Positions 1 to 10,221 are shown, counted from the stretch's first letter. The stretch is DNA of 64,000 bases from Herbidospora mongoliensis (GCF_001570545.1 NZ_BBXD01000010.1:62001-126000), one strand, 5' to 3'. A program made the numbers and translations. Notes: a model not told the origin generated them from the letters alone.

Positions 1-59
1 ACCTCTTCCTCGCCCCTGCGCTCGACGAGTTCCTCGATGCCTCTGTCGGTGAAGTACAT
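1..59 (-). CDS. DUF6104 family small protein, 5' end only
   Basis: The first 19 codons of a leftward gene lie at the window edge. They read MYFTDRGIEELVERRGEEEV, which I recognise as the start of the short DUF6104 family (around 55-60 residues) usually found beside kgd in actinomycetes. The ATG at 59 is preceded by a GGGAGAA ribosome site. The gene is downstream of kgd on the same strand but separated from it by a terminator hairpin. The function of the family is unknown, and the rest of the gene is outside the window. Confidence 0.75.
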   Translation of the reverse strand, partial: MYFTDRGIEELVERRGEEE

Positions 60-76
60 GGTTCTCCCGGAAACGA

Positions 77-107
77 CGGGAGGCCCCCCACAGTGGAGGG
101 CCTCCCG
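77..107 (-). terminator. Terminator hairpin after kgd
   Basis: A perfect 9-bp stem, GGGAGGCCC (78-86) with GGGCCTCCC (98-106), lies 17 bp past the kgd stop. It separates kgd from the DUF6104 gene. Confidence 0.7.
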
Positions 108-123
108 CTGGGTGTGACTGTGT

Positions 124-3100
124 CTAGCCGAAGATCTCGGTGATGATGGCGTGGAGCTCGTTGTCGTGGGCGCTGTGGGAGCCCGCCGCCGGCGAGGAGT
201 TCGCCGCCCGCGAGACCCGGTGCAGGCGCCGGCCGTTGAGGCCCTCGGGCCGTTCGGTCAGCTTCAGCGCGAGGAACGGCCATGGGCCCATGTTGACGGG
301 CTCGTCCTGAGCCCAGATGAGCTTGACGTCGTCGCTGTAGCGGGCCAGCTCGGCCTTCAGCGGCTGCTCGGGGAACGGGAAGAGCCGCTCCATCCGGACG
401 ACCGCCGTGTCGGTGTGGCCGCCCTTGTCGCGTGCGGCGGCCAGATCGTAGTAGATCTTGCCGGAGCACAGGACCACCTGACGCACACCCGCCGGGTCGA
501 CCGTGCTGTCACCGATGATCGGCTGGAAGGTGCCGGAGGTGAAGTCGGTCGTCGCCGACGCCGCCGCCTTGTGGCGCAGCAGCGACTTGGGCGTGAACAC
601 GACCAGCGGCTTGCGCCGGTCGGACAGGGCCTGCCAGCGCAGCAGGTGGAAGTAGTTCGCCGGGGTCGTCGGCTGGGCCACGGTCATGTTGTCGAGCGCG
701 CAGATCTGCAGGAAGCGCTCGATGCGGGCCGAGGAGTGGTCGGGACCCTGGCCCTCGAAGCCGTGCGGCAGCAGCAGCACGACCGACGAGCGCTGGCCCC
801 ACTTCTGCTCACCGGACGAGATGAACTCGTCGATGATCGACTGGGCGCCGTTGACGAAGTCGCCGAACTGGGCCTCCCAGAGGACCAGTGCCTCGGGCCG
901 GACCACGCTGTAGCCGTATTCGAAGCCCAGCGCCGCGAACTCGCTCAGCAGCGAGTCGTAGACGTAGAACTTCGTGACGCCCTCGTTGAACGTCTTCAGC
1001 GGGGTGTGGTCTTCGCCGGTGACCCGGTCGACCAGCACCGCGTGGCGCTGACCGAAGGTGCCACGCCGCGAGTCCTGGCCCGCCAGGCGGACGGGGTGAC
1101 CGTCGAGGAGGAGCGAACCGAACGCCAGCGTCTCGCCGGTCGCCCAGTCGATCGCGTCTTCCTCGATCATCGCGCCGCGCTTCTGGAGCACCGGGTTGAG
1201 CCTCGGGTGGACGGTGAAGCCCTCGGGCAGCGTGAGCTGCGTGTCGATGACGCGCTTGACGGTCTCGTCGGAGATGGCCGTCTTGGTGTCGTCGTGGCTC
1301 CACTCGACCAGCTCGTCGGTGGGCGGCTTGACGACCGCGCCCTCCTCCAGCGGCTTCTTGGCGGCCTCGCGGGTCTCGGTGAAGGCCCGCTCCAGCTGCT
1401 CCTGGTAGTCGCGCAGCGCCTGCTCGGCCTCTTCGACCGTGATGTCGCCGCGGCCGATCAGGGCCTCGGTGTAGAGCTTGCGGGTGGAGCGCTTGGCGTC
1501 GATCAGGTCGTACATGAGCGGCTGGGTGAAGCTCGGGTTGTCGGCCTCGTTGTGGCCCCGGCGCCGGTAGCAGATCATGTCGATCACGACGTCCTTGCGG
1601 AACGCCTGGCGGTATTCGTAGGCCAGCCGGCCGACCCGGACGACGGCCTCGGGGTCGTCGCCGTTCACGTGGAAGATCGGCGCCTGGATCATCCGGGCGA
1701 CGTCGGTGGCGTACACCGACGAACGCGAGGCCTCCGGGCTGGTGGTGAAGCCGACCTGGTTGTTGACCACGATGTGGACGGTGCCGCCGGTGCGGTAGCC
1801 GCGCAGCTGCGACAGGTGCAGCGTCTCGGCCACCACGCCCTGGCCCGCGAAGGCCGCGTCGCCGTGGATCAGGATCGGCAGGACGGTGAAGCCCTCGGGG
1901 CCCATCTCCAGCAGGTCTTGCTTGGCCCGGACCACACCTTCGGTCACGGGGTCGACCGCTTCGAGGTGGGACGGGTTGGCGACGACCGACGCCTTGATCC
2001 GGTTGCCCGCCGACGACACGAAGTCGCCGTTGGCGCCCAGGTGGTATTTGACGTCGCCCGAGCCGTGGGCGCTGCGCGGGTCGAGGTTGCCCTCGAACTC
2101 GCCGAACACCTGGGCGTAGGACTTGCCGACGATGTTGGCCAGCACGTTGAGACGGCCGCGGTGGGCCATGCCCATGACGACCTCGTCGAGCCGCTCGTCG
2201 GCGGCCGACGCGATCACCGAGTCGAGCAGCGGGATCAGCGACTCGCCGCCTTCGAGGGAGAAGCGCTTCTGGCCGACGTATTTGGTCTGCAGGAAGGTCT
2301 CGAACGCCTCGGCGGTGTTGAGCCGCGCCAGGACGTGGAGCTGCTCGTCGCGGTCGGGCTTGGCGTGGGGTTTCTCGACCCTCGCCTGGATCCAGGCCCG
2401 CTCTTCGGGGTTCTGGATGTGCATGTACTCGATGCCGACGGTGCGGCAGTAGGAGTCGCGCAGCACACCGAGGACCTCGCGCAGCGTCATCAGCGCCCGG
2501 CCGCCGAAACCACCGGTCGGGAACTCGCGCTCCAGGTCCCACAGGGTGAGACCGTGCTTGGTGATGTCGAGGTCGGGGTGCTTGCGCTGGCGGTATTCCA
2601 GCGGGTCGGTGTCGGCCATCAGGTGGCCGCGCACGCGGTAGGCGTGGATCAGCTCGATGACCCGGGCCGACTTCGCGACGTCGTTGTCGTGGGAGGCCGA
2701 CACGTCGACGGTCCAGCGGACCGGCTCGTAGGGGATCCGCAGCGACTCGAAGATGTCGTCGTAGAAGTTGTCGGCGCCCAGCAGCAGCTGGTGGATGCGC
2801 CGCAGGAAGTCACCCGACTGCGCACCCTGGATGATGCGGTGGTCGTAGGTGCTGGTGATCGTCATGACCTTGCTGATGGCCAGCCGTGAGAGCGTCTCCG
2901 CGGAGGCGCCCTGGTATTCGGCCGGGTATTCCATCGCGCCGACGCCGATGATGGTGCCCTGACCGGGCATCAGCCGCGGCACGGAGTGGACCGTGCCGAT
3001 GGTGCCGGGGTTGGTCAGCGAGATCGTGGTGCCCTGGAAGTCGTCGACGCCGAGCTTGCCGGCGCGCGCCTTGCGGACGATCTCCTCGTAGGCCGTCCAG

Positions 3101-3810
3101 AACCGCTGGAAGTCCATCGACTCGGCGCCCTTGATCGACGGCACGAGCAGTTGGCGCGTTCCGTCGCTCTTCTGGACGTCGATCGCCAGACCCATGCCGA
3201 CGTGTCCGGGCCGGATGAGGGTCGGCTTGCCGTCGACCTCGCCGTAGGCGTGGTTCATCTCGGGCATGGCCTCGAGGGCCCGCACGATGGCGTAGCCGAT
3301 CAGGTGGGTGAAGGAGATCTTGCCACCGCGACCGCGGGACAGGTGGTTGTTGATCACGATCCGGTTGTCGATCAGCAGCTTGGCCGGAACGGCCCGCACG
3401 CTGGTCGCGGTCGGGACCGTCAGCGACGCCTCCATGTTGAGGGCGGTGCGCGCGGCGGCGCCGCGCAGCTTCTCCTCGACGGCGCCGGCCGGAGCCTTCG
3501 GCGCCACGGCCTTGGCGGGCGCGGCGGCGGGCTTCACGGCGGCGGGCTTCTCCGGGGCCTTCTCCGGCGCCTTGGGCGCGGGAGCGGCCTGCTTCGGCTG
3601 CGGGGGAGCGGCCGGTGCGGAAGCGGCGGCCTGGGTCGCGTCGCCCGGCGGGGCGACCTTGCCCTGCCCGTTGTAATCCGCGAAGAAGTGCCACCAGGCC
3701 TTGTCAACCGACTCGGGGTCCTGAAGATACTTTTGGTACAGCTCGTCGACAAGCCATTCGTTTTGCCCAAAGCTTGCCAGCGGGTTTGTCCGCGACGACT
3801 CAGACGACAC
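124..3810 (-). CDS. kgd: Multifunctional 2-oxoglutarate decarboxylase/dehydrogenase E1 (Kgd)
   Basis: This TCA-cycle enzyme decarboxylates 2-oxoglutarate with thiamine diphosphate and feeds the oxoglutarate dehydrogenase complex. The N-terminus has the E1 docking segment ([15 protein letters not shown], then WWHFFADY), followed by an Ala/Pro/Lys-rich linker. Next comes an E2-type acyltransferase domain (residues ~110-350, with [11 protein letters not shown] near 323), then the E1o domain to the C-terminus with the ThDP region around [18 protein letters not shown] and NNQVGFTT. The open frame extends to an ATG at 3945, but those 45 extra residues do not resemble the family. The GTG at 3810, preceded by AGAGGG, gives 1228 residues, close to the mycobacterial enzyme (about 1230), so I prefer it. 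The E2-E1 fusion is normal in actinobacteria. Confidence 0.95.
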   Translation of the reverse strand: MSSESSRTNPLASFGQNEWLVDELYQKYLQDPESVDKAWWHFFADYNGQGKVAPPGDATQAAASAPAAPPQPKQAAPAPKAPEKAPEKPAAVKPAAAPAKAVAPKAPAGAVEEKLRGAAARTALNMEASLTVPTATSVRAVPAKLLIDNRIVINNHLSRGRGGKISFTHLIGYAIVRALEAMPEMNHAYGEVDGKPTLIRPGHVGMGLAIDVQKSDGTRQLLVPSIKGAESMDFQRFWTAYEEIVRKARAGKLGVDDFQGTTISLTNPGTIGTVHSVPRLMPGQGTIIGVGAMEYPAEYQGASAETLSRLAISKVMTITSTYDHRIIQGAQSGDFLRRIHQLLLGADNFYDDIFESLRIPYEPVRWTVDVSASHDNDVAKSARVIELIHAYRVRGHLMADTDPLEYRQRKHPDLDITKHGLTLWDLEREFPTGGFGGRALMTLREVLGVLRDSYCRTVGIEYMHIQNPEERAWIQARVEKPHAKPDRDEQLHVLARLNTAEAFETFLQTKYVGQKRFSLEGGESLIPLLDSVIASAADERLDEVVMGMAHRGRLNVLANIVGKSYAQVFGEFEGNLDPRSAHGSGDVKYHLGANGDFVSSAGNRIKASVVANPSHLEAVDPVTEGVVRAKQDLLEMGPEGFTVLPILIHGDAAFAGQGVVAETLHLSQLRGYRTGGTVHIVVNNQVGFTTSPEASRSSVYATDVARMIQAPIFHVNGDDPEAVVRVGRLAYEYRQAFRKDVVIDMICYRRRGHNEADNPSFTQPLMYDLIDAKRSTRKLYTEALIGRGDITVEEAEQALRDYQEQLERAFTETREAAKKPLEEGAVVKPPTDELVEWSHDDTKTAISDETVKRVIDTQLTLPEGFTVHPRLNPVLQKRGAMIEEDAIDWATGETLAFGSLLLDGHPVRLAGQDSRRGTFGQRHAVLVDRVTGEDHTPLKTFNEGVTKFYVYDSLLSEFAALGFEYGYSVVRPEALVLWEAQFGDFVNGAQSIIDEFISSGEQKWGQRSSVVLLLPHGFEGQGPDHSSARIERFLQICALDNMTVAQPTTPANYFHLLRWQALSDRRKPLVVFTPKSLLRHKAAASATTDFTSGTFQPIIGDSTVDPAGVRQVVLCSGKIYYDLAAARDKGGHTDTAVVRMERLFPFPEQPLKAELARYSDDVKLIWAQDEPVNMGPWPFLALKLTERPEGLNGRRLHRVSRAANSSPAAGSHSAHDNELHAIITEIFG

Positions 3811-3977
3811 GGCGGAGTTCGCCCTCTTCCGCAGATCGGCGTTGATGTAAAGGAACCTGTCCAAGGCTACTCGTCCAGCCAGGTGACGAGAGCCGTCCGG
3901 CGCGTGGCTCCCGCTTATGCTCCCAGGACTGTCCGAACTGGTCACGCACGGGTAGCCCCCCAGGATGGTAGAGGCAC

Positions 3978-4001
3978 CCTCACCGACTGGTCAGGGTGAG
4001 G
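3978..4001 (-). terminator. Possible terminator hairpin after the B3/B4 gene
   Basis: CCTCACC (3978-3984) pairs with GGTGAGG (3995-4001) about 30 bp beyond the stop of the leftward B3/B4 gene and upstream of kgd. The stem is short (7 bp, loop 10), so the call is moderate. The remaining space to the kgd start must hold the kgd promoter. Confidence 0.4.
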
Positions 4002-4029
4002 TCCCCTTTTCGTCATATTGGTCGCAATT

Positions 4030-4677
4030 CTAGCTGATTGTGCGACTTGAAGTTCGGACATCAGGGCTGATCAAGTGCAGCAACGTGACCAGTTCCTCGC
4101 CCGCTGTGTTCAGTTCGTCCATGGTCATGGGGGCCAGACGTTCGAGGATGAAAATTGCGTCAACCGTTTCTTCGGTGATGCGGGTGCGGGCCCCCTGACG
4201 CCAGTTCCAGCGGCGGCACGTCACGCCCGCGTCGTCGCGCCAGATGACCTCGCCCGGGTCGGGGTCGCCCAGCACCTCGTCGGCCTTCTCGTCTCCCGTG
4301 GCGCGCACCAGCCTCGCCGGGCCCTCGTAGCGGCGCAGGTCCTCGCCGCCGATGGGGAGCGTGTGGCTCACCGAAATGGAGTTGTAGGCGTCGACGACCA
4401 GGTTGATCTCGGGCAGGGGCATCCTGCGGATCAGGGCGTCGACCGACGGGCGGGTGCGGGAGGGCTTGGCGCCGAAGGCGCGGTAGGCGTCGCGCCAGGA
4501 CTCGATCTTCTTGTGGTGGAGCGGCGCGGCCCGCTCGGCCGCCTTGGACAGCCACTTCCTGGACCGGTCGTCGGAGGGGCCGTTGACGAAGCCGTTGGCC
4601 TCGATGAGGAGGGCGGCGAAGTCAGGCCGCAGGTCGCGGACCGCGTCGTCGATGCGGATGTCGTTGAGCACGGGCAC
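4030..4677 (-). CDS. B3/B4 tRNA-binding domain protein
   Basis: This 215-residue soluble protein matches the stand-alone B3/B4 domain family, the fold found in the beta subunit of phenylalanyl-tRNA synthetase and in trans-editing factors. Recognisable elements are VNGPSDDRSRKWL-type N-terminal text, RDAYRAFGAKPSRTRPSVDAL, NLVVDAYNSISVSHTLPIGG and a C-terminal EETVDAIFILE segment. In family members this domain removes mis-charged amino acids or has an unknown role. No synthetase catalytic domain is present. The ATG at 4677 is separated from the cellulase upstream by a terminator, so the gene appears monocistronic. Confidence 0.8.
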   Translation of the reverse strand: MPVLNDIRIDDAVRDLRPDFAALLIEANGFVNGPSDDRSRKWLSKAAERAAPLHHKKIESWRDAYRAFGAKPSRTRPSVDALIRRMPLPEINLVVDAYNSISVSHTLPIGGEDLRRYEGPARLVRATGDEKADEVLGDPDPGEVIWRDDAGVTCRRWNWRQGARTRITEETVDAIFILERLAPMTMDELNTAGEELVTLLHLISPDVRTSSRTIS

Positions 4678-4682
4678 AGACT

Positions 4683-4719
4683 AAGGGCCCGCGACTCCCC
4701 CGAGGGGTCGCGGACCCTT
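4683..4719 (-). terminator. Terminator hairpin after the GH9 gene
   Basis: AAGGGCCCGCGAC (4683-4695) pairs with GTCGCGGACCCTT (4707-4719), a 13-nt stem with a single mismatch. It lies just after the cellulase stop and before the B3/B4 start. Confidence 0.8.
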
Positions 4720-4731
4720 AACTGTGGACGC

Positions 4732-7263
4732 CTATGCGCAGGCCTTGCCGTTCAGCAGGAAGAGATCGGGAACGGGGTTGGCACCGGGAGCGCCCACACC
4801 GTTGAAGCCGAAGGTGATCGACTTCCCGGGCAGGATCTTCTTGTTGTGGGAGAGGTTCTTCGCCTTCAGGGTCGCGCCCGTCTGCGAATAGTCGGCGTTC
4901 CAGCCGTGGTCGAGCTTCTGGCCGCCGAGGAACGACCACTGGAGATCCCAGCCGTCGACGGCGGCGGTACCGGTGTTCTTGATCGTCACCTGGGTGGAGA
5001 AGCCGGTCGGCCAGGTCCCGTGGATCTGGTAGGTCACGTCACACGCGCCCGGCGCGGTCACCGAGCCGTCGCCCTGGTCGGCGATGAAGGCGGAGATCCA
5101 CGACAGCGGGGCGTTCCAGTTGATCGTCAGCTCGTTGGTCGCCCACGACTCGATGTGGTCGATGTAGCAGAACTGCGGCTTGCAGCCCTGAAGGTTGGCC
5201 TGGGCGATCGGGTCCTGGATCGCCGAGTTCGGGCCGCCCGACAGGGTGCCCCTGGGCGGGTTGGGCAGGTCGGGGTTGAGCTGGTTGGCGTACCAGCGGG
5301 AGTGCTGGTTGTGGGAGTTGACCTCGCCGTAGCCCGTGACGTAGGAGATGTTCAGGGCGTTGCGGCCGAGGATGTAGTCGATGCCCTCCAGCACGCCGTC
5401 GAGGTATTTCCCCTGGCCGGAGATGTCGTACGCCGCCGCCATCACGACCATGTTGTTGAGCACGAGGTTGTTGGAACCCCAGTCGAAGTCGGGCGGGTTG
5501 TAGGGCAGGCCGTAAGGATGCGCGTCCAGAGTGGCGAGGTACTTGTCCGCGCCTTCCAGCACCGAGGCGCGGACCGCCGCGCGGCCGGGCAGGTTGTTGG
5601 GCACCGTGGCCAGGTCGAGGCGGCCGAGCTGCGCGGTCGAGGCCCAGTCGAAGCCGCGGTCGCGCCACACGTCGGCCGTGTGCAGCGGGGAGGTCGTCAC
5701 GGCGTCGCGGAAGGCCGCTTCACCCGTCGTGATGTAGAGCTCGGCGGCGGCCCAGTAGAACTCGTCGGTGACGTTGTCGTCGTTGTAGGCGCCACCGCCC
5801 ACGCCGTCGTTGGGGGAGGCGTAGATCGCCGGGTTGGCCTTGGCGGCCGTCCAGGCCTTGCGGGCGGCGGCCAGGTTCCTGGCCGCGAAGGCCGCGTCGT
5901 AGGGCGCGAACAGGCGGGCGGCCTGGGCGGCGGTGGCGGCCAGGTTCAGGGTGGCGGCGGTGGAGACCGGGTGGAGTTCGCGGGCCTGCGGGTCGAGGTG
6001 GGGCATCAGCGGCAGGCCGGTCCACGCCGCGTCGTGGATCTTGTGGTGGGCCATGCCGTCGGGGCGCTGCATCTTGAGCAGGAACTCCTGCTCCCAGCGG
6101 GCCTCGTCCAGGATGTCCGGGACGGCGTTCCCGCTCTCCGGGATGGCCAGCGAGCCGATCGTCTCGGCGGTCGCGGCGTTCTTGGTGCGCTCGAACTCGC
6201 TCATGAGCTGCCAGGCGGAGATGCCGCCGTTGACGACGTACTTGCCGTGGTCGCCGGCGTCGTACCAGCCGCCGGAGACGTCGAGGGAGTAGTCGCAGAC
6301 GCCCGGCTGGCAGGGGACGCTGGTGTCACCCTGGTTGGGGGCGACGCCGACGTGACCGGCGGGGCGGCCGTAGCCGGGCCGCAGCGCGTCGTCGATCGCG
6401 ACGCCGCTGCGCTGGGTGTAGTAGAACTTCAGCGCGTCCAGCTTGAGCTGGGAATAGGCGCCGGCGGAGATGTCGAACGGGCGGCTGGTCTCGCCGTCGG
6501 CGGTCAGGGTGTAACCCTCGCCCGGGGTGACGAACGAGCCGAAGTCGATGCTGTGGACGTTCTGGCCGGAGCTGGCGTCCACGCCGCGCGGGGTGGTGTC
6601 GCCGTCCGCGACGACCGTGCCGCCGTCGTTCTTGAGCTGCCAGCCGACCGCCGCGGTCGCGTCGGTGACGACGGTCGCGTTCTTGGGGCCGTTGGGCAGA
6701 TAGGCCACCTGGTTCACCCGGACCCGGGGGCCGGTGTCGGGTTCGTACACATCCGGCTCGGCGCCGCCCTTGAGGGACACGTCGTCCAGGCAGAAGCGCC
6801 ACGGGGTGGCGCTGCCGCCGAGCTGGAAGGCGATCTGGGCGTTGGACAGGCTGGTCGGCGCGGTGAACGTGAAGTCGTAGGAGTTGCCCGACACGCTCAG
6901 CTCGGGGTTGGCCACGAAGAACTGCGTCCACGGGTCGACCGGGAGCTGGATCAGCGCCCGGCCCACCCTCGACGGGGTGGCCGAGGCGAAGAAGCGGTAG
7001 GCGTAGGTCTCACCGGCGACCAGCGGGACGCCGTCGAGGCCGATGATCGCGTCCCACGGGTTGGTGGTCGACCCGGGGATGTCGGCGCACAGGCGGCCGT
7101 CCTCCAGTTCGACGGTGACGTTGCCGGTGTTCCACCATGGGGCGGTGGTGGTCTCGAACGTCCCGTTGGGGATCTGTTCCGGGCCTTCGTCGGCATAAGC
7201 GGTGGCCGCTGGTAAGAGGACCAGCGCCGCCGCCGTGAGTACTGCGGTGAGACGTCGCGTCAA
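4732..7263 (-). CDS. Secreted GH9 endoglucanase with CBM4/9, Ig-like and CBM2 domains
   Basis: This extracellular cellulase has a signal peptide ([23 protein letters not shown]), a CBM4/9-like domain (~30-165, [17 protein letters not shown]), a cellulase Ig-like domain (~178-265, [18 protein letters not shown]), a GH9 (alpha/alpha)6 domain (~270-725) and a C-terminal CBM2 (~740-843). GH9 hallmarks are [11 protein letters not shown] (catalytic Asp pair), [12 protein letters not shown] and [13 protein letters not shown] (general-acid Glu). The longer frame begins at an ATG at 7296, but that ATG lies inside the CebR operator. The TTG at 7263, with GAGGTG just upstream, starts directly at the signal peptide and gives 843 residues. 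Expression is probably repressed by a CebR-type LacI regulator until cello-oligosaccharide appears; no cebR gene is in the window. Confidence 0.93.
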   Translation of the reverse strand: MTRRLTAVLTAAALVLLPAATAYADEGPEQIPNGTFETTTAPWWNTGNVTVELEDGRLCADIPGSTTNPWDAIIGLDGVPLVAGETYAYRFFASATPSRVGRALIQLPVDPWTQFFVANPELSVSGNSYDFTFTAPTSLSNAQIAFQLGGSATPWRFCLDDVSLKGGAEPDVYEPDTGPRVRVNQVAYLPNGPKNATVVTDATAAVGWQLKNDGGTVVADGDTTPRGVDASSGQNVHSIDFGSFVTPGEGYTLTADGETSRPFDISAGAYSQLKLDALKFYYTQRSGVAIDDALRPGYGRPAGHVGVAPNQGDTSVPCQPGVCDYSLDVSGGWYDAGDHGKYVVNGGISAWQLMSEFERTKNAATAETIGSLAIPESGNAVPDILDEARWEQEFLLKMQRPDGMAHHKIHDAAWTGLPLMPHLDPQARELHPVSTAATLNLAATAAQAARLFAPYDAAFAARNLAAARKAWTAAKANPAIYASPNDGVGGGAYNDDNVTDEFYWAAAELYITTGEAAFRDAVTTSPLHTADVWRDRGFDWASTAQLGRLDLATVPNNLPGRAAVRASVLEGADKYLATLDAHPYGLPYNPPDFDWGSNNLVLNNMVVMAAAYDISGQGKYLDGVLEGIDYILGRNALNISYVTGYGEVNSHNQHSRWYANQLNPDLPNPPRGTLSGGPNSAIQDPIAQANLQGCKPQFCYIDHIESWATNELTINWNAPLSWISAFIADQGDGSVTAPGACDVTYQIHGTWPTGFSTQVTIKNTGTAAVDGWDLQWSFLGGQKLDHGWNADYSQTGATLKAKNLSHNKKILPGKSITFGFNGVGAPGANPVPDLFLLNGKACA

Positions 7264-7281
7264 GGTGCACCTCGTCAGGTA

Positions 7282-7295
7282 TGGGAGCGCTCCCA
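7282..7295. promoter_or_regulatory. CebR operator
   Basis: TGGGAGCGCTCCCA is a perfect 14-bp palindrome identical to the known consensus for the LacI-family cellulose-utilisation repressor CebR. It sits about 20 bp upstream of the TTG start of the GH9 gene. Confidence 0.88.
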
Positions 7296-7410
7296 TGGCT
7301 CAGATGCCCCTGATGTTTCCAATGGGTTTCACCGAGGGTCAAGAACCCCAGGTCGGGGGCCGTGGCCGACCTGGCTTGCGTCCGGAATGTCCGATGAAAC
7401 TTACATAGAC

Positions 7411-7424
7411 TAGAATTTTGTTCG
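7411..7424. promoter_or_regulatory. AGAA-N5-TTC operator-like element (copy 1)
   Basis: The 12-mer AGAATTTTGTTC (7412-7423) lies 24 bp upstream of the GTG of the MBL hydrolase. The identical 12-mer lies upstream of the SDR at 10257. The arms resemble KstR-type AGAAC/GTTCT arms with one extra spacer base. Which protein binds is unknown. Confidence 0.4.
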
Positions 7425-7447
7425 GTACGTCGTACACAATCGACCCC

Positions 7448-8479
7448 GTGAGAAGACCGACCGAACCGGCGAGCCCCACCCAGCACGCGGCCTGGCAGGC
7501 CGGCCAGATCCCCGAGGTCGAGCGCGTCCGCCCCGGCCTGTGGTCGATCCCCGTGCCGCTGCCCAATACGCCGTTGCGGTACGTGCTGGTCTACGCCCTG
7601 GAACTGCCCGACGGCGTGGCGTTGATCGACGCGGGGTGGGACACCGAGGAGGCGTACACCGCCCTGACGGCCGGACTGAAGACGGCGGGCTATGAGATCA
7701 CCGACGTCAAGGCGGTCCTGGTCACCCACATGCACCCCGACCACTACGGCCTGGCCGGCCGGGTCAGGGAGAACTCGGGCGCCTGGATCGGCCTGCACCC
7801 GGCCGACGCCCGCCTGCTGCGCGGCCGATACGAGGACCCCGGAGACCTCTCCGACCGGGAACTCCAGCTGCTACTGCGCTGCGGCATCCCGGCGGAGAAG
7901 GCCCGCGAGCTGGCCGGGTCGTCGATGGCGATCCGCCGCTTCGTCTCGGCGGGGGCGCCCGACCGGCTCATCGAGGACGGCACCCGGCTCGACCTGCCCG
8001 GCTGGGACCTGACCGCGATCTGGACCCCCGGCCACTCGCCCGGCCACCTGTGCTTCGCCGGCGACAGAATGCTCTTCTCCGGTGACCACGTGCTCGCCAA
8101 GATCACCCCGATGGTCGCCTTCCACCCCCAGTCGGCGCCCAACCCGCTGGCCGACTACCTCGACGCCCTGCGCAAGGTCGGCCGCCTGGACATCGCCGAG
8201 GTGCTGCCCGCGCACGAATACCGGTTCCCCGACCTGCTCGGACGCATCGAATACGTGATCGGCCACCACGAGGAGCGGCTGGCCGAGATCGAACGGGTGG
8301 TGACCGCCGAACCCGGTCTGACGTGCTGGGAGATCGCGACGCGGCTGACGTGGTCGCGGCCGTGGGAGTCGATCCAGGGGTTCCAGCTCCGGGCGGCCAA
8401 CAACGAGACCCTCGCGCACCTGATCTACCTGGAGTCGCATGGGCGGTTGCGTGCCTCGGAAAACCTATATTACAGATAG
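7448..8479 (+). CDS. MBL-fold metallo-hydrolase
   Basis: This cytoplasmic metallo-beta-lactamase-fold hydrolase has the zinc motif HMHPDHYG, followed by TPGHSPGHLCF, SGDHVLAKITP and a C-terminal LPAHEYRF segment. Its substrate cannot be read from sequence; relatives act on thioesters or lactones. The frame is open from a TTG at 7418, but the GTG at 7448 gives 343 residues. That is exactly the length of its paralogue at 45227-46258, with which it shares the VRPGLWSIPVP-type N-terminus and the same C-terminal helix region. The upstream AGAATTTTGTTC element is shared with the SDR at 10257, suggesting a common regulator for these lipid-type genes. Confidence 0.85.
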   Translation: MRRPTEPASPTQHAAWQAGQIPEVERVRPGLWSIPVPLPNTPLRYVLVYALELPDGVALIDAGWDTEEAYTALTAGLKTAGYEITDVKAVLVTHMHPDHYGLAGRVRENSGAWIGLHPADARLLRGRYEDPGDLSDRELQLLLRCGIPAEKARELAGSSMAIRRFVSAGAPDRLIEDGTRLDLPGWDLTAIWTPGHSPGHLCFAGDRMLFSGDHVLAKITPMVAFHPQSAPNPLADYLDALRKVGRLDIAEVLPAHEYRFPDLLGRIEYVIGHHEERLAEIERVVTAEPGLTCWEIATRLTWSRPWESIQGFQLRAANNETLAHLIYLESHGRLRASENLYYR

Positions 8480-8502
8480 GGAATTAGTGCTACATTCGCC
8501 CA

Positions 8503-8583
8503 ATGAGCCTGGAATATCCCGGCGACGTCTTCTGGTACGACCTTCCCGATGACGAAGCCGAAGAATACGAGGACGTCGAGTGA
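8503..8583 (+). CDS. 26-residue acidic peptide coupled to the FMN reductase
   Basis: An ATG ORF of 26 codons encodes MSLEYPGDVFWYDLPDDEA followed by EEYEDVE. Its TGA overlaps the GTG of the next gene (GTGA). It is strongly acidic and aromatic and has no signal sequence. A short inverted repeat, CCTAT-N7-ATAGG (about 8464-8480), precedes it. No strong ribosome site is seen, so the transcript may be near-leaderless. It could be a leader peptide that couples translation of the reductase, or a genuine small protein. I do not recognise a family. Confidence 0.4.
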   Translation: MSLEYPGDVFWYDLPDDEAEEYEDVE

Positions 8584-9071
8584 GCAAGATCGTCACCCTG
8601 GTCGGCAACCCGCGCGGCGGGTCGCGCACCCTCACCGTGGCCACCCGCGCCGCCGAGGCCGCCCTCGGCTCGGCCGGTGACGTGATCGACCTCGCCGAGC
8701 TGGCGCCCCACCTCCTCGCGGCCGAGCCCGTCGAGGCCGTCGAGGCCGCGCTCGGCCTGGTCAAGAACGCCGACGTGCTGGTGCTGGCGAGCCCGACGTA
8801 CAAGGCGACCTATACCGGGCTCCTGAAGGTCTTCCTCGACAAGCTGGGCCATCGGGCGCTGGCCGGGAAGCACGCGATTCCGGTGCTGGTGATGGGCGGC
8901 GCCCAGCACGCCCTGGCGGTGGAGGTCCACTTCCGGCCGCTGCTGGTGGAACTGGGCGCGATCGTGCCGACGCCGGGACTGGCGGTGCTGGAGAGCCAGA
9001 TCGCGGACCTCGACGCGGTGCTCAAGCCGTGGGCAGAGCAGCTGGCGGGCCAGCTGCCCACCGGCGTCTAG
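8580..9071 (+). CDS. NAD(P)H-dependent FMN reductase (flavodoxin-like)
   Basis: This 163-residue flavodoxin-fold protein belongs to the NADPH-dependent FMN reductase family (SsuE/ChrR type). The phosphate-binding loop GNPRGGSRT is at residues 8-16, and ASPTYKATYTGLLKVFLD is the family's second flavin-contact motif. It would supply reduced FMN to a monooxygenase or act as a quinone/azo reductase; no partner oxygenase is adjacent. The start overlaps the stop of the 26-codon ORF. Its stop overlaps the convergent DapB-like gene at a shared CTAG, so there is no terminator between them. Confidence 0.82.
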   Translation: MSKIVTLVGNPRGGSRTLTVATRAAEAALGSAGDVIDLAELAPHLLAAEPVEAVEAALGLVKNADVLVLASPTYKATYTGLLKVFLDKLGHRALAGKHAIPVLVMGGAQHALAVEVHFRPLLVELGAIVPTPGLAVLESQIADLDAVLKPWAEQLAGQLPTGV

Positions 9072-10117
9072 GCCAGCCGGGCGGTGCCCCGGCCCGTCAC
9101 CATCGGCAGGTCGAGGATGGTGCGGATGCCCGGGTCGGCGGCCACCACCGCGCGGATCGTGTTGACCGCGTGGGCCGCCGCCCCCGCCAGCCCGTGGTTG
9201 ACCTCGTTGAGGTTCACCACGATCGTCGGCTTCCCTTCGATGTGGATCGAGAACCCCGGCTCGGCCCAGCGCGGCACCTTGTCGGCGTCGGCCTTGTAGA
9301 CGCACTCGACCGTCATGAACGGCCGCCCCCGGACGAGGCCCGAGAAGACCCACCGCGACGCGGACACCGCGCCCTGGCGGACCATGCCCGAGGCGATCTC
9401 GAAGTCTTCGGTGGCGAGCTCGAACTCGTCCATCTCCTCGATCTCGTCGAGTTCCACCCCCAGCGCCCCCGACACCAGCTGCACGCTCTCGGTGAAGAGA
9501 GCCCGCTGGAAGGCCCGGAACGGGCGCACCGCCGACACGTAGTCCTTCGCCGTGCGGCCGAAGCCGATCAGCTCGGTCACGATGTGGTGGGACGGGTGGC
9601 CCCGGTAGTCGGAGGTCTCGCGGACGTAGATGTGGTCGAGCCGCGACGACAGGCCCGTCAGCGTCAGGGGGAGCACGTCGCTGACGAAACCCGGGTTGAT
9701 GCCGGTGCCGTGGAGCGTGGCGCCGCCCTCCTGGCAGGCCTTCTCGATGCGGTCGACGACGCCCGTGCCGTAGGCCATGGGGAAGACGAAGCCCGTGGTG
9801 GTGATGACGTTCTTGCCCGAGGCCAGCAGCCTGCAGATCATGTCGACGTCGTGGCTGTGGTCGCCACCGAAGAAGCTCGCGGGCAGCGGCATGTGCAGTA
9901 CGCAGTCGGCGTCGAGCGCCATGATGGCGTCGACGTCATCGGTGCAGGTGACTCCCGTTTCCGGGAGCCCGACGAGCTGACCGGCGTCGATGCCGATCTT
10001 TTCGGGGTCGTAGACCAGGACTCCGGCGAGCTCGAACTCGGGACGCTCGACAACACCGCGAAGCGCGTATCCCCCCACGGCGCCGGTGGCCCACTGAACC
10101 ACGCGGAGAGTGCGCAT
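9068..10117 (-). CDS. DapB-like NAD(P)-binding dehydrogenase
   Basis: This 349-residue protein begins RVVQWATGAVGGYALRGVV, a Rossmann dinucleotide-binding start. It continues with VLVYDPEKIGIDAG, CVLHMPLP and TTTGFVFP and matches the dihydrodipicolinate-reductase-like/2,4-diaminopentanoate-dehydrogenase-type family common beside actinobacterial lipid catabolic genes. The substrate is unknown. The ATG at 10117 is preceded by GGAGGC at ideal spacing, which rules out the upstream in-frame start at 10159. It is divergent from the SDR, leaving about 140 bp of shared promoter space. Confidence 0.8.
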   Translation of the reverse strand: MRTLRVVQWATGAVGGYALRGVVERPEFELAGVLVYDPEKIGIDAGQLVGLPETGVTCTDDVDAIMALDADCVLHMPLPASFFGGDHSHDVDMICRLLASGKNVITTTGFVFPMAYGTGVVDRIEKACQEGGATLHGTGINPGFVSDVLPLTLTGLSSRLDHIYVRETSDYRGHPSHHIVTELIGFGRTAKDYVSAVRPFRAFQRALFTESVQLVSGALGVELDEIEEMDEFELATEDFEIASGMVRQGAVSASRWVFSGLVRGRPFMTVECVYKADADKVPRWAEPGFSIHIEGKPTIVVNLNEVNHGLAGAAAHAVNTIRAVVAADPGIRTILDLPMVTGRGTARLA

Positions 10118-10221
10118 AGACACGGCCTCCAGCAGGGGGTGCGACGGCGGCGAAACCATATCAGAAACTCACTCGTCCGATCACTGTCCGTTACGTCCCG
10201 TTTGGTATCGTGCGCTAGTCC

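Noticed and set aside
151-2889. A 912-codon rightward open frame across kgd
   Set aside because: It mirrors the real leftward kgd gene in high-GC DNA, is Arg/Gly/Val-rich low-complexity text and shows no domain.
4030-4677. Phenylalanyl-tRNA synthetase beta subunit
   Set aside because: Only a B3/B4 domain of 215 residues is present; no synthetase core or anticodon-binding domain.
4075-7215. A 1046-codon rightward frame opposite the GH9 cellulase
   Set aside because: Antisense shadow; no conserved motif.
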